Assembly (NCBI RefSeq): GCF_023016085.1
Contig: NZ_JALKBF010000001.1
Coordinates: 1,426,001-1,490,000 of the forward strand
Origin: Aliiroseovarius sp. F47248L
GTDB lineage: Bacteria > Pseudomonadota > Alphaproteobacteria > Rhodobacterales > Rhodobacteraceae
Direction: 5' to 3'
DNA: 64,000 nucleotides
Numbering within the stretch: position 1 is the stretch's first letter; every line of letters begins with the position of its first letter. Below are positions 47,449-56,156 of this stretch, in pieces. The notes beneath the pieces are model-generated. The model searched no databases. It was given only the letters and a program-made list of their open reading frames with translations, and was not told the origin of the DNA. Both the position numbers and the translations under genes were made by a program.

Positions 47449-47530
47449 TACAGTGGGCCTGTAGCTCAACGGTTAGAGCAGAGCGCTCATAACGCTTTGG
47501 TTGGGGGTTCAAATCCCTCCGGACCTACCA
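47449..47530 (+). repeat. Right copy of the 82-bp tRNA direct repeat
   Basis: Matches 46068-46149 with one substitution. The spacing and the low-GC gene between suggest an insertion or duplication. No integrase lies inside the interval. Confidence 0.85.
47455..47530 (+). tRNA. tRNA with CAU anticodon, second copy with an acceptor-stem mismatch
   Basis: A 76-base tRNA identical to the copy at 46074 except A at 47523, which turns the 4-69 pair C-G into C-A. The region upstream keeps CGCGCCAATTTGCTGGCA but has lost the TTGACG-like box. It may be weakly expressed or degenerate. Confidence 0.75.
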
Positions 47531-47552
47531 CTTTGTATAGGGCACGCGCCTG

Positions 47553-48896
47553 TTAACGGGGCAATACGAACTCGACCTTCAACCCACCTAAGTCAGCGCT
47601 GTCACCGAGCCGAAGATGTCCACCATGCCCGCGCGCGATGTCGCTGGCGATGGCCAGCCCCAAGCCCACACCGGATCCCTTGTCCTGATTGCGCGCCTTG
47701 TCCAGGCGGGCAAAGGGTTTCAAGGCTTCTTCGCGTGCCTCGGGGGGGATGCCCGGCCCGTTATCTTCGACCACGAAGCGTAAGTCCCCTCGCCCCGTCA
47801 CAAGCGACAAGCGCACCAGTGATCCATAGCGGGTGGCGTTGCCCAGCAGGTTTTCCAACGCCCTTTCCAATGCAGCGCGCCGCACGGGATAGAGGCCAGG
47901 GTCGGCCACATCGCCCAGCACTATATTCTGATCGGCCCGCGAAGCATTGTCGGCCAGATGTCGGGTCAGGGACGCCAAATCGACCGGTTCAGGGTCATCC
48001 TCCAACGCGTCCGAACGCGCAAAGCTTAGGAATCGGTCGACCAGTCGCTCCATATCTTCAACATCACGCTCCAGATCTTCGCGACTATCATCGTCGATCA
48101 TCGCCAAACCCAATCGCAGCCGGGTCAAAGGCGTGCGCAAGTCGTGGCTGACACCAGACAGCATCAGTGTGCGTTGCTCGATCTGCCGCTCGATGCGCGA
48201 TCGCATGTCCAGAAACGCCTTACCTGCTGATCGCACTTCGGTCGCACCCGCCAATTTGTAGGGCACCACCTGCCCTTTGCCGAAGGCTTCGGCGGCTTTC
48301 GCCAACTGACGGATCGGGCGCAACTGATTGCGTAAGAAAAGATAGGCGATCAGCGTCATCAGAATGCCGGTCGCCAGCATCAAAACCAACAACTGGTGAG
48401 GGTTCGAGGCTGACACCCGATCCCGCGAGAACCCCACTCGCATTGGTCCATGATTGGTAATAACGCCGACAATTACCCCTGCGCGTTCAGACGCCAGATC
48501 GACCCCGGTTAGGTCTGGCAGTCCCGCACGCAAGGTGCGCGCCACCCTCGGCCCAGTCAGGTCCGTCAACCGGATCTTCGTATCCACCGGTGCCCCGGGG
48601 AGTTCGATCCACATCGCCAATGGTTTGATCACCCTCTCCACGCTTTGGCGCGCAGCCCTTGGCGTTTCAGCTGCGTTCACCTCGGTCAACAGATAGTCCA
48701 ATTCCAACACCACGGCAGACGTCATTTGTATGGTGATGCGATTGAAGTGCCGTTGGATGAACACGACAGACACGACCAATTGCAGGGTTACGATTGGCAC
48801 GATCAGGATCATCGCCGCCCGCCCATAAAGCCCGCGCGGCATGAATTGCTTCAGCCAGCCGAAATCGAGAAACCTGTTCTTGGGCAGTTGGACCAT
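47553..48896 (-). CDS. EnvZ-like sensor histidine kinase
   Basis: A 447-residue membrane sensor kinase: first helix (AAMILIVPIVTLQLVVSVVFI), a ~100-residue periplasmic domain, a second helix (LLVLMLATGILMTLIAYLFL), a HAMP-like linker (QLRPIRQLAKAAEAFGKGQ), then H-box MLSGVSHDLRTPLTRLRLGL near residue 245, N-box ALENLLGNATRYG, and G-boxes VEDNGPGIPPEAR and GSGVGLGLAI. This layout is close to EnvZ, which answers to OmpR. No response regulator is adjacent in the window, so the ligand and partner are unknown. Confidence 0.88.
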   Translation of the reverse strand: MVQLPKNRFLDFGWLKQFMPRGLYGRAAMILIVPIVTLQLVVSVVFIQRHFNRITIQMTSAVVLELDYLLTEVNAAETPRAARQSVERVIKPLAMWIELPGAPVDTKIRLTDLTGPRVARTLRAGLPDLTGVDLASERAGVIVGVITNHGPMRVGFSRDRVSASNPHQLLVLMLATGILMTLIAYLFLRNQLRPIRQLAKAAEAFGKGQVVPYKLAGATEVRSAGKAFLDMRSRIERQIEQRTLMLSGVSHDLRTPLTRLRLGLAMIDDDSREDLERDVEDMERLVDRFLSFARSDALEDDPEPVDLASLTRHLADNASRADQNIVLGDVADPGLYPVRRAALERALENLLGNATRYGSLVRLSLVTGRGDLRFVVEDNGPGIPPEAREEALKPFARLDKARNQDKGSGVGLGLAIASDIARGHGGHLRLGDSADLGGLKVEFVLPR

Positions 48897-48986
48897 GGCC
48901 AGACCCTATGACGCAGCGCCCTGCTTGCCAAGCGGCGACAGCGCGGGGTTACTGTCGACAAGGATTCGCAACAATCGGAGACCCCT

Positions 48987-49910
48987 GTGGCCAACCGGAA
49001 AGCCCCGCCAGACCGTCCGCCCGCCGGAGTGATGACCACGTTGGAGCCCGGCATCCGGCGTGTTATTGCCCCCAACCCGTCGCCCATGACCTATTGGGGC
49101 ACGAACACATTTGTTTTGGGCGAAGGCGATGTTGGAGTGATTGACCCCGGACCGGCAGACCGACCCCATTTAGACGCCATCATGTCGGGACTCCAACGTG
49201 GCGAGCGGATCACACAAATCCTTGTCACCCATTCCCATCTAGATCATTCACCGCTTGCCAGCCATCTATCGGAAGCAACCGGTGCTTCGGTCATCGCCTT
49301 TGGTGACGCTTTGGCCGGACGAAGCGAGGTTATGAAAGACCTTGTTGCCCGCGGACTGTCGTCTGGCGGCGAAGGTGTTGACACGGATTTCCGCCCCGAC
49401 ATCAGGGTGGCCGACGGCGAGGTTTTTCGCGCTGGCGGTCTGGACATCGAAGCTATCTGGACCCCTGGTCACTTCTCCAATCACCTTAGCTTTGCATGGC
49501 AGAATGTTGTTTTTACAGGTGATCACGTCATGGGTTGGGCCAGCTCTCTGGTTTCACCACCGGACGGCGATCTAACCGCCTTCATGGCATCTTGTGCAAA
49601 ACTCGCCGCTCGTCAGGATCGCATCTACTACCCCGCCCACGGGTTAGAGATTACAGACCCGGCAGCGCGAATGGCTTGGTTAATTGCCCACCGTACTTCC
49701 CGCGAGCAAGATATTCTGGATGCCCTGTCCAACGCCAACCCCATCACCATCCCGGCCTTAACGCGCCTAATCTATACGGAGACACCCGCCCCGTTGATAC
49801 CAGCCGCCGAACGCAACGTCTTCGCCCATTTGATCGACCTGGCCACTCGCGAAATCGTCGCCGCCGAGCCACGACTTGACGCTCACGCAGAATTTCGCAG
49901 GATCAGTTGA
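48987..49910 (+). CDS. MBL-fold metallo-hydrolase
   Basis: A 307-residue metallo-beta-lactamase fold protein. THSHLDHSPLASHL near residue 77 is the HxHxDH zinc motif, VFTGDHVMGWASSL near residue 177 has the second-site aspartate and YYPAHGLEITDP near residue 213 the last histidine. The C-terminal helical domain resembles LACTB2-type nucleases. It starts at GTG (48987) after CGGAG. The gene is the last core-type gene before the tRNA-Asn and the island. Confidence 0.88.
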   Translation: MANRKAPPDRPPAGVMTTLEPGIRRVIAPNPSPMTYWGTNTFVLGEGDVGVIDPGPADRPHLDAIMSGLQRGERITQILVTHSHLDHSPLASHLSEATGASVIAFGDALAGRSEVMKDLVARGLSSGGEGVDTDFRPDIRVADGEVFRAGGLDIEAIWTPGHFSNHLSFAWQNVVFTGDHVMGWASSLVSPPDGDLTAFMASCAKLAARQDRIYYPAHGLEITDPAARMAWLIAHRTSREQDILDALSNANPITIPALTRLIYTETPAPLIPAAERNVFAHLIDLATREIVAAEPRLDAHAEFRRIS

Positions 49911-49966
49911 AAATACGCTAATAGCTCTTGCGGCCCTGAATCGCACTTGCTATATCGCCCACGTGT

Positions 49967-50041
49967 TCCGGCGTAGCTCAGCGGTAGAGCAGTTGACTGT
50001 TAATCAATTGGTCGTAGGTTCGATCCCTACCGCCGGAGCCA
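49967..50041 (+). tRNA. tRNA-Asn (GTT)
   Basis: A 75-base tRNA with encoded CCA. The acceptor TCCGGCG pairs with CGCCGGA, the D-arm is TAGCTCAGCGGTAGAGC, the anticodon loop CTGTTAA gives GTT, and the T arm is GTAGGTTCGATCCCTAC. Island DNA begins right after it, so its 3' end is a likely attachment site. Confidence 0.95.
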
Positions 50042-50049
50042 AAGAATTC

Positions 50050-50081
50050 AAGGGCTTAGCGATAAATCGCTAAGCCCTTTT
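50050..50081 (+). terminator. Terminator after tRNA-Asn
   Basis: AAGGGCTTAGCG (50050-50061) and CGCTAAGCCCTT (50068-50079) form a perfect 12-bp stem with a six-base loop, then T residues. Confidence 0.85.
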
Positions 50082-50346
50082 GGTTTCTCAGGCTCATTTT
50101 AGGCTCAGAAATCTTTGAATTTCCCCACGAAAACTTATGTTCCGCCATGTGCAACTGCTTCGTACAGATCAGGGCTGGAGGGATCTGCCGAGCGTAGCCG
50201 CCGTTTAACGACCAATCTCGATGCTGCGATTGCAGCCCGCATTGCTGCCGTTCACGGGCAGCGCAGTATATATTAGCATTAGGCCAGGATGAGCGCCCCT
50301 TCCCACTGCTCAGTGGCGTTGGGTCGAGGTAAACGTGCAAATCTGC

Positions 50347-50859
50347 TTAATGCGCGTCAAAAGCGCAGACATCGTAGTCGTTGCCTGATGCACCACATTT
50401 CAGACACCTCTCGCATCCATAGTTTTCATTGAAGGACCACCCTCCGGCCCATCCACAAGAGGGGCAAAAGCCTTGAGCTTCGACATCTCCCCACGCCCAC
50501 GGGCTTGCGAATTCAGGCACCCCGTGACGATCATAGGAGACTACTTCAAAAGCATCTTGGCCGACTGTAACAAACCCGTTTGCGGAGTGAGACTTCAGAA
50601 CATCAATCACTACGGCCGGATACAAAGAAAACCACTCATTCAGCATTCGTTGAGCTTCGAATTGCTGATGCAGTGACCTTTCGATGGCCCGATCATCTTC
50701 CTGAGAACGAGACTTAATAATGCCCATCAGTGCCAGCCTGTTAGGGTTGCCAGTCTGAAGTGCGGATGTGCGTCGCCTGACGTCCATTGAAAAGCCAATT
50801 TTTATTGGAAGTGGCTCGACAAATTCCGTCCGCATTTCAGTAAGAAAATAGATCGTCAT
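50347..50859 (-). CDS. GIY-YIG-like (MUG113/T5orf172) nuclease with a C-terminal zinc ribbon
   Basis: About 170 residues. The first half is IYFLTEM...PIKIGFSMDVRRRTSALQTGNP, then RAIERSLHQQFEAQRMLNEWFSL. This is the degenerate GIY-YIG pattern of the T5orf172/MUG113 group (the GIY and YIG are IYF and KIG). The C-terminus has FCPSCGWAGGW and CERCLKCG, a four-cysteine zinc ribbon. A start at 50859 fits the family N-terminus; an ATG nine codons earlier is also possible. It lies at the left end of the island, so it may be an accessory or defence nuclease. The 260 bp between it and the tRNA terminator hold no clear gene. Confidence 0.7.
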   Translation of the reverse strand: MTIYFLTEMRTEFVEPLPIKIGFSMDVRRRTSALQTGNPNRLALMGIIKSRSQEDDRAIERSLHQQFEAQRMLNEWFSLYPAVVIDVLKSHSANGFVTVGQDAFEVVSYDRHGVPEFASPWAWGDVEAQGFCPSCGWAGGWSFNENYGCERCLKCGASGNDYDVCAFDAH

Positions 50860-50973
50860 TCGTAACCCATACCATGTTTTGATCATTCTAAAACTTGTTC
50901 CTCAAGCAGCAAGCCGAGGTGTCATTCACGCCGATGAGGCTGTGTGGCTAGTGACAGAACGTTGAAAGCTCGA

Positions 50974-50990
50974 TACACTTTAAAAGTGTA
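50974..50990. promoter_or_regulatory. Perfect 17-bp palindrome upstream of the Gabija-like operon
   Basis: TACACTTT-A-AAAGTGTA is exactly symmetric around a single base and ends 26 bp before the ATG of the OLD-family gene. Its position over the expected promoter suits an operator for a dimeric regulator, but the RNA hairpin alternative cannot be excluded. No repressor gene is adjacent. Confidence 0.5.
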
Positions 50991-51016
50991 ATTTTTCGCG
51001 TCTAAAGTAGATAATT

Positions 51017-53068
51017 ATGAGAATAAACAAGGTAACGATCACCAATTTTCGGCGACTTGAAAAGGTTGACATCGATTTTGAAGAAACCGAAACCGTTTTT
51101 GTCGGCTCAAACAACAGTGGAAAGACATCAGCGACCGCGATCATGCGCTGTTTCCTTGGCGGGAAAGACTTCAGCATCCATGACTTCTCGGTCGGCTGCA
51201 TTCCCTCGATAGATCAGTTTGGAATGTCCGGAAATGCTGAGGGTTTTCCCTTCATCGACCTAGACATTTGGTTCGCAGTTGACCCTGACAGCATAGAATA
51301 TGGCCGAGCAGCGGCATTGTTGCCGCGAATGTCCGATGACTTCGACGAACTAGGAGTCCGCCTTCGATTGACTGTAGACGATGCTGAGAAGCTCAGAGGT
51401 GATTTTCTAGCGGCATATCCCGACGCGGGCCGGGAAGGCAGTGAACACAGGCTTTCGAAGTTTCTTGCGACCGCCAAACTGTTCGAACGACATTTCAAAA
51501 CACAATTCTTTGCGTTAGCTGCCAACGAGGGAGGTGATCCCGGTGCAACGCCACTGGACAAAAAGGAAGGGCGTAAACTGATTCAAGGTTTGTTGAGAGT
51601 CGACTTTGTAGACGCTCAACGGAACATCGATGATCACGACAGCCATCGTAGTAATCGTCTGTCTGCGGCCTTTGCCGGATACTACGAGAAAAACCTCGAC
51701 CAGGCAGATAATGCTCAAGCTGCCTTTGAAATCATTGACCAAAACAACAGCGACCTGACCGACCATTACGAGGAACAGTTCTCATCCCTTTTGGACATGA
51801 TCGGTGGGCTAGGCGTTCCCGCCGTCAATGACCGGCATTTGAAGTTAGTTTCGACCCTCAGTCCGGAAACTGCTTTGAGAGGCAATACTGACTTACTGTA
51901 TATTGATGAGAGCACGTCACACGAGCTGCCCGAGCAGTACAATGGCCTTGGCTTTAAAAACCTCATTTACATGGCCATCCAAGCAAAGCATTTCTACTCG
52001 CAATGGGCGCGAACCCCCAAGGACCGCCCATTGTGCCAAGTGATCTTCATTGAAGAGCCCGAGGTTCACCTGCACGCTCAGGTCCAACAAACGTTTATCC
52101 AGAACATCTGGGATGTTTTGGACTCTTCGGCTCAGGCTGAAGGGATCGAGGAAGAAGTACCTCAAATGGTGGTCACGACGCACTCCTCACACATTCTCGA
52201 TGTGGTAGACTTCGCCAAAGTTAGGTATTTCAGAAGGTCTCACCTCACCACGGATGATCCTGAAACTTGCCCCGTGATGAATGCATCTACTGTGAAGAGC
52301 CTGCGCAGTTTTACACCGTCGCCGTTGGGAGAAGATGAAGATTCTGAAGCGCGGGCTCTCGAGTTTCTGGAACGTTACCTGCGTTTGACCCACTGCGATC
52401 TGTTCTTTGCTGACGCGGCGATTTTGGTTGAAGGTGCCGTCGAGAAACTGCTTCTGCCCGAGATGATCCAGAAAGTGGCCCCAAATCTGAGAAAGTCGTT
52501 CCTCACAATTCTCGAGATTGGGGGAGCATATGCTCATCGCTTCGATGAGTTGATCAGTTTCTTGCACATCCCATGCCTGGTGATCACCGATCTGGATTCA
52601 GTCTCTCCCGAGGGGCGGCACCCTACGGTTCGAGCTGATACTCCCAACGCGCTGACCTCTAACGCTTCGTTAAAGACACTGTTGGATATTTCGACTGTCC
52701 AGGAGCTCATCGACCGGTCATTTGCAGACAATTGTCGGAGCAACCCAGATCGAGCAATTGTCTACCAGTTGGATATATTGGTCTCTGAAAATGGTAATGA
52801 TCATACGATGCGCCCACGGACACTAGAGGAAAGCTTCGCCTACGAAAACTTCTCGAAAGCGCGTAGTGGTGATTTGAGTTTGGGTATCGAAATATCTGCA
52901 GATTTGGGAGAGGCATATAAGGAGATTTTTGAACGGGTGAAGTCTAGTTCATTCAAGAAGACCGACTTTGCAATGAGCGTCCTCGCCTCTGACGATGAAT
53001 GGCAGGTGCCGAGTTACATCTCCGAAGGCCTTACTTGGTTGGAAACGACCGTATCAAGTCACCAATGA
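51017..53068 (+). CDS. OLD-family ATP-dependent endonuclease (GajA-like)
   Basis: A 683-residue protein. The N-terminal ABC-type ATPase has Walker A FVGSNNSGKTSATAIM near residue 34, the signature and Walker B region FIEEPEVHLHAQVQQTF near residue 345, and the switch THSSHILDVVDFAK near residue 390. The C-terminal TOPRIM nuclease domain has ILVEGAVEKLLLP near residue 472 (glutamate) and LVITDLDSVSPE near residue 518 (DxD). This is the architecture of GajA in the Gabija phage-defence system. The UvrD-like helicase gene follows 18 bp downstream. It is ~100 residues longer than the described GajA. Confidence 0.88.
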   Translation: MRINKVTITNFRRLEKVDIDFEETETVFVGSNNSGKTSATAIMRCFLGGKDFSIHDFSVGCIPSIDQFGMSGNAEGFPFIDLDIWFAVDPDSIEYGRAAALLPRMSDDFDELGVRLRLTVDDAEKLRGDFLAAYPDAGREGSEHRLSKFLATAKLFERHFKTQFFALAANEGGDPGATPLDKKEGRKLIQGLLRVDFVDAQRNIDDHDSHRSNRLSAAFAGYYEKNLDQADNAQAAFEIIDQNNSDLTDHYEEQFSSLLDMIGGLGVPAVNDRHLKLVSTLSPETALRGNTDLLYIDESTSHELPEQYNGLGFKNLIYMAIQAKHFYSQWARTPKDRPLCQVIFIEEPEVHLHAQVQQTFIQNIWDVLDSSAQAEGIEEEVPQMVVTTHSSHILDVVDFAKVRYFRRSHLTTDDPETCPVMNASTVKSLRSFTPSPLGEDEDSEARALEFLERYLRLTHCDLFFADAAILVEGAVEKLLLPEMIQKVAPNLRKSFLTILEIGGAYAHRFDELISFLHIPCLVITDLDSVSPEGRHPTVRADTPNALTSNASLKTLLDISTVQELIDRSFADNCRSNPDRAIVYQLDILVSENGNDHTMRPRTLEESFAYENFSKARSGDLSLGIEISADLGEAYKEIFERVKSSSFKKTDFAMSVLASDDEWQVPSYISEGLTWLETTVSSHQ

Positions 53069-53086
53069 TCATCAGATTGTATAGTT

Positions 53087-54934
53087 ATGTCTAATCTCAT
53101 CCCAACCCAAGCTGACCAACAAGTATCCCAATGCCTTGAGGAAGGCAGAAGCTTTGCAATGATTGCTGGCGCAGGGGCCGGAAAAACGACTTCACTTATT
53201 TCGGCTTTGGATCACGTCCGGAAGACGTTTGGCCCGTCGCTGCTCAAACAAGGACAGCGTGTGGCGTGTATCACATACACCAAACGAGCTGTGGCGGTCA
53301 TACGAGAACGGCTGGGATTTGACGACTTGTTCGAGGTCTCCACCCTCCACAGCTTCCTCTGGGGGGAGATGGGTAGTTTTGGCTTTGATATCCATGAAGC
53401 CGTTACTCTGTTTGTCATTCCCAAACACATTGAGGCAGCTCGAGAAAAGGACAATGGCGGAACATCTAAAACTGCGATTTCTGCTCGCCAGAAAGCCGAA
53501 AAACTAGAGGAAGAACTTGGGTCTTTGGCTGAAGTGCGTACATGGAACTATGATGACTCCAACTTCAGCAATTTCAGCGAAGGTTTGTTGGGGCACGACG
53601 ACGTAATCTCCGTGGCTGGATACCTCCTCAAGGAAAAGAGTGTTTTTCGGCGAATTCTAGGTTCTCGCTACCCATTCATTTTCGTGGACGAAGCCCAAGA
53701 TACCTTTGTTTCAATCGTGGAGGGCTTGAACAAACTAGGTGCGGGTGTGGGGCTGCCGATGGTCGGATACTTCGGTGATCCTTGGCAACAAATCTATGAA
53801 GGCCGTGCCGGAAAATTTTCACCGCCGGAAGAAGGCATACCCATCACAAAGACTGAAAATTTTCGTTGTTGCCCCCAAGTAGTCGATCTCCTCAACACCT
53901 TTCGAACCGACGTTGAACAGGTTCCATCTGGGAAGGCCGCCGATCTGAAGGGAAGTGTCGAACTGGTTCTGGTTGAGGCTGAGGCTCCCGAAGGTCCAAG
54001 GAAAACCTACACGAGTGAGCAATGCGACCGCGCCTCGGAAAAAATGGATCAGGCTATGGAGACGTGGGGCTGGACGGAACGTGAGGACGTCACACTACTT
54101 TTCCTTGTGCGCCAAATGATTGCCCGCCGATTGGGTTTCGAACAACTCAATTCGCTCTTCATTGGCGACTTCGCCTCTTCAAGAGCGGAGGACGACTTCA
54201 AGGCCGGGGATCACCTTCTGGTGCGTCCGTTTGTTAATGTGGTTTTGCCCCTTATTCGAGCTCAGCAGGAAGGTGATCAGCGCGGTGTCATAGATTTGCT
54301 TCGCGCAAAAAGCCCGGATTTCGCTTCCGAGGGCCCAAATAGTAACCGCAGCCTTGGCGAAATGATTGAAGTGTCGCGAAGTGCGGTTGAGCGACTCCAA
54401 GCTGCTTGGGCAACGAGTACCGTCAAAGAAGTGCTGCTCTTGACTCAAGAGCTGGGGCTGGCGCGAATGCCTGACCGTTTGATGGAGCACCTCAACCGAC
54501 AACCGCGGCCAGAAGACTTCGACAAGGAGCTTTATACTAACGAGAAAGGCGATTGGCTCGCTGACGCATTTTTTGCGATGAGTACAGAAGAGCTTTCCCC
54601 GTACTTCGACTTTATTTCCGAGAACACTCCGTTCAGTACCCAACACGGCGTGAAGGGTGAAGAGTACCCCAATGTGGTCGTGGTGTTTGACGACGTGGAA
54701 GCTCGTTGGAGCCAGTACAATTTCAACAAGTTGCTAACCCCAGAAACGATCGGGGAACCCACCGAAGGTCAACTTGAGCGCGGTAGGAAGCTGGCTTATG
54801 TGTGTTTTTCGCGTGCAAAGCTAAACTTGCGAATTCTCCTTTTCACACCAAGCCCTGAGAAGGCACGTGCAGAGCTTCTTTCCAGAGGCCTTTTTGAAGA
54901 TGGTCAGATCACATTGGTCAGTTTGGCAGCATAG
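53087..54934 (+). CDS. UvrD/PcrA-like superfamily 1 helicase (GajB-like)
   Basis: A 615-residue SF1 helicase. Walker A is IAGAGAGKTTSL near residue 26, motif Ia is RVACITYTKRAVAVIRERL near residue 63, motif II is FIFVDEAQDTFVS near residue 201, and motif III is MVGYFGDPWQQIYEG near residue 225. QHGVKGEEYPNVVVVFDD near residue 518 is motif V, and YVCFSRAKLNLRILLF near residue 567 is motif VI (R). Pairing with the adjacent OLD nuclease is the Gabija arrangement, where GajB senses terminated DNA ends and works with the GajA nuclease during phage infection. Confidence 0.88.
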   Translation: MSNLIPTQADQQVSQCLEEGRSFAMIAGAGAGKTTSLISALDHVRKTFGPSLLKQGQRVACITYTKRAVAVIRERLGFDDLFEVSTLHSFLWGEMGSFGFDIHEAVTLFVIPKHIEAAREKDNGGTSKTAISARQKAEKLEEELGSLAEVRTWNYDDSNFSNFSEGLLGHDDVISVAGYLLKEKSVFRRILGSRYPFIFVDEAQDTFVSIVEGLNKLGAGVGLPMVGYFGDPWQQIYEGRAGKFSPPEEGIPITKTENFRCCPQVVDLLNTFRTDVEQVPSGKAADLKGSVELVLVEAEAPEGPRKTYTSEQCDRASEKMDQAMETWGWTEREDVTLLFLVRQMIARRLGFEQLNSLFIGDFASSRAEDDFKAGDHLLVRPFVNVVLPLIRAQQEGDQRGVIDLLRAKSPDFASEGPNSNRSLGEMIEVSRSAVERLQAAWATSTVKEVLLLTQELGLARMPDRLMEHLNRQPRPEDFDKELYTNEKGDWLADAFFAMSTEELSPYFDFISENTPFSTQHGVKGEEYPNVVVVFDDVEARWSQYNFNKLLTPETIGEPTEGQLERGRKLAYVCFSRAKLNLRILLFTPSPEKARAELLSRGLFEDGQITLVSLAA

Positions 54935-55066
54935 CTTCAAGCTGCTTTCGCTCGAACGCTGACTGGAGGTTGGCCTACCTTTGGCTTGGTTCTGACATAT
55001 GGTGTGTGTTTTTGGTTGGTATGGTTCACAAGGTGTCAAGGACCAATCAGTCCCAATTAATTGAGG

Positions 55067-55582
55067 CTACGTCGCCTTGTGGATCCTTGAACTGAGATCC
55101 AATTTTTCAATTTGTTCAAGTCCCAGAGGTAGTGAGCTTGCAAGAAGGCGATAAGTCTTTTCCAATTCACTAATTCCCCAACTAGCGTTTGGAATTTCCC
55201 ATCGTTCAATGTACCGGACCCCAATGATGCCAGACTGACATATCTTTTTCAGACACATGATACAGGGCTGGTACGAAGAGTATAGAATTGCTCCTGACGT
55301 CGAAACGCCCTTTTGCGCGGCTTTTGCGATGACCTTTTCTTCGGCGTGCAAGCAGAAGCATAAGTCATATCCCACACCATGTGGGAAATCGACCTCGGTC
55401 CTGCATCGCGGACAATCGCCGTCCATACAGGAGAGGCCAGTGTCCTCCGGCATCCCATTGTATGCTTCAACTTGAATCTCATTGCCAACGACAAGAAGGC
55501 TGCCAACTTTTCTCTTCTGACATTCGCCGAGCGAAGTGACATACTTCAGACGCGTCAAAATGTCATTTTCACGCAGCATCAT
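55067..55582 (-). CDS. Zinc-dependent deaminase of the dCMP deaminase family
   Basis: About 171 residues. The zinc site is CFCLHAEEKVIAKAAQ near residue 73 (HAE) and SSYQPCIMCLKKIC near residue 103 (PCxxC), as in dCMP/CMP deaminases and ComE. Three extra cysteines (CMDGDCPRCR, near residue 52) may bind a second zinc. The start could be the GTG at 55591 or ATGs at 55582/55579, all inside the end of the CYTH gene, so the genes overlap. It is the third gene of a mutually overlapping operon (Nudix/methyltransferase, CYTH, deaminase). Nucleotide or nucleic acid deamination is expected; the substrate is not known. Confidence 0.78.
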   Translation of the reverse strand: MMLRENDILTRLKYVTSLGECQKRKVGSLLVVGNEIQVEAYNGMPEDTGLSCMDGDCPRCRTEVDFPHGVGYDLCFCLHAEEKVIAKAAQKGVSTSGAILYSSYQPCIMCLKKICQSGIIGVRYIERWEIPNASWGISELEKTYRLLASSLPLGLEQIEKLDLSSRIHKAT

Positions 55583-56156
55583 TCGCCTCACGTACTAAAT
55601 CACGGTAGGGCGTTCGGCAGATTTCACTTGCGGCAAGACCAAGGCCTTCAGCCGTCCTGCGTATCACGCGCTTGCCATGATCGGGATCGTGATGCTTCAC
55701 CTCTAGTTCAACAAAGGCTCCGACCCCCTTCACCACATCTATCGATACCTCTACACCCTCCGGTCCGACAAAGGACTGGCGTTGTTTTTCGACGGTCGCT
55801 ACCTCAAAGAAGTCTAAAGCATTCAGCATCTTCTTGGCGATGTCGTGCTGGGAGCCAATTTGAAGGTCCACCTCTTCCTTCCAAAACTCATCAGCAACCT
55901 TCATGTCAGCTGTGGAAGGAGGCTTCCAGGTAATCTCAGAACGCCCGTCGACGGTGCGAATCCTTAGGCACTCTTCGCTTTCGATAAAGTCCTTATGCTT
56001 GGAAGAGTAGTAGATGTCTTCCTGGCTTAGCGACGCCTCCACCTTAAAGCCTTGATTTAAAACATTTTTCCCAAACTCAACTGCCAGCACTTCGCTACCA
56101 AGCCGGTAGCGCAGCTCAATTTCAAATATTTCCTGCATGCTTGTAAATCCTATCAT
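55569..56156 (-). CDS. CYTH-domain protein (class IV adenylate cyclase / thiamine-triphosphatase fold)
   Basis: A 195-residue CYTH (triphosphate tunnel metalloenzyme) protein. The start at 56156 overlaps the methyltransferase stop (ATGA). The signature opening FEIELRYRLGSEVL has the ExExK motif with Arg in place of Lys. The DIYYSSKHKDFIESEECLRIRTVDGRSEITWK block with basic and acidic tunnel residues follows. EVSIDVVKGVGAFVELEVK near residue 140 is the conserved D-x-V...FxExE end. Relatives hydrolyse triphosphates or make cAMP from ATP. Activity is inferred from fold only. Confidence 0.78.
   Translation of the reverse strand: MIGFTSMQEIFEIELRYRLGSEVLAVEFGKNVLNQGFKVEASLSQEDIYYSSKHKDFIESEECLRIRTVDGRSEITWKPPSTADMKVADEFWKEEVDLQIGSQHDIAKKMLNALDFFEVATVEKQRQSFVGPEGVEVSIDVVKGVGAFVELEVKHHDPDHGKRVIRRTAEGLGLAASEICRTPYRDLVREANDAA

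Noticed and set aside
50056..50340. 94-residue frame after tRNA-Asn
   Set aside because: It crosses the tRNA terminator hairpin and has no domain or codon pattern of a real gene.
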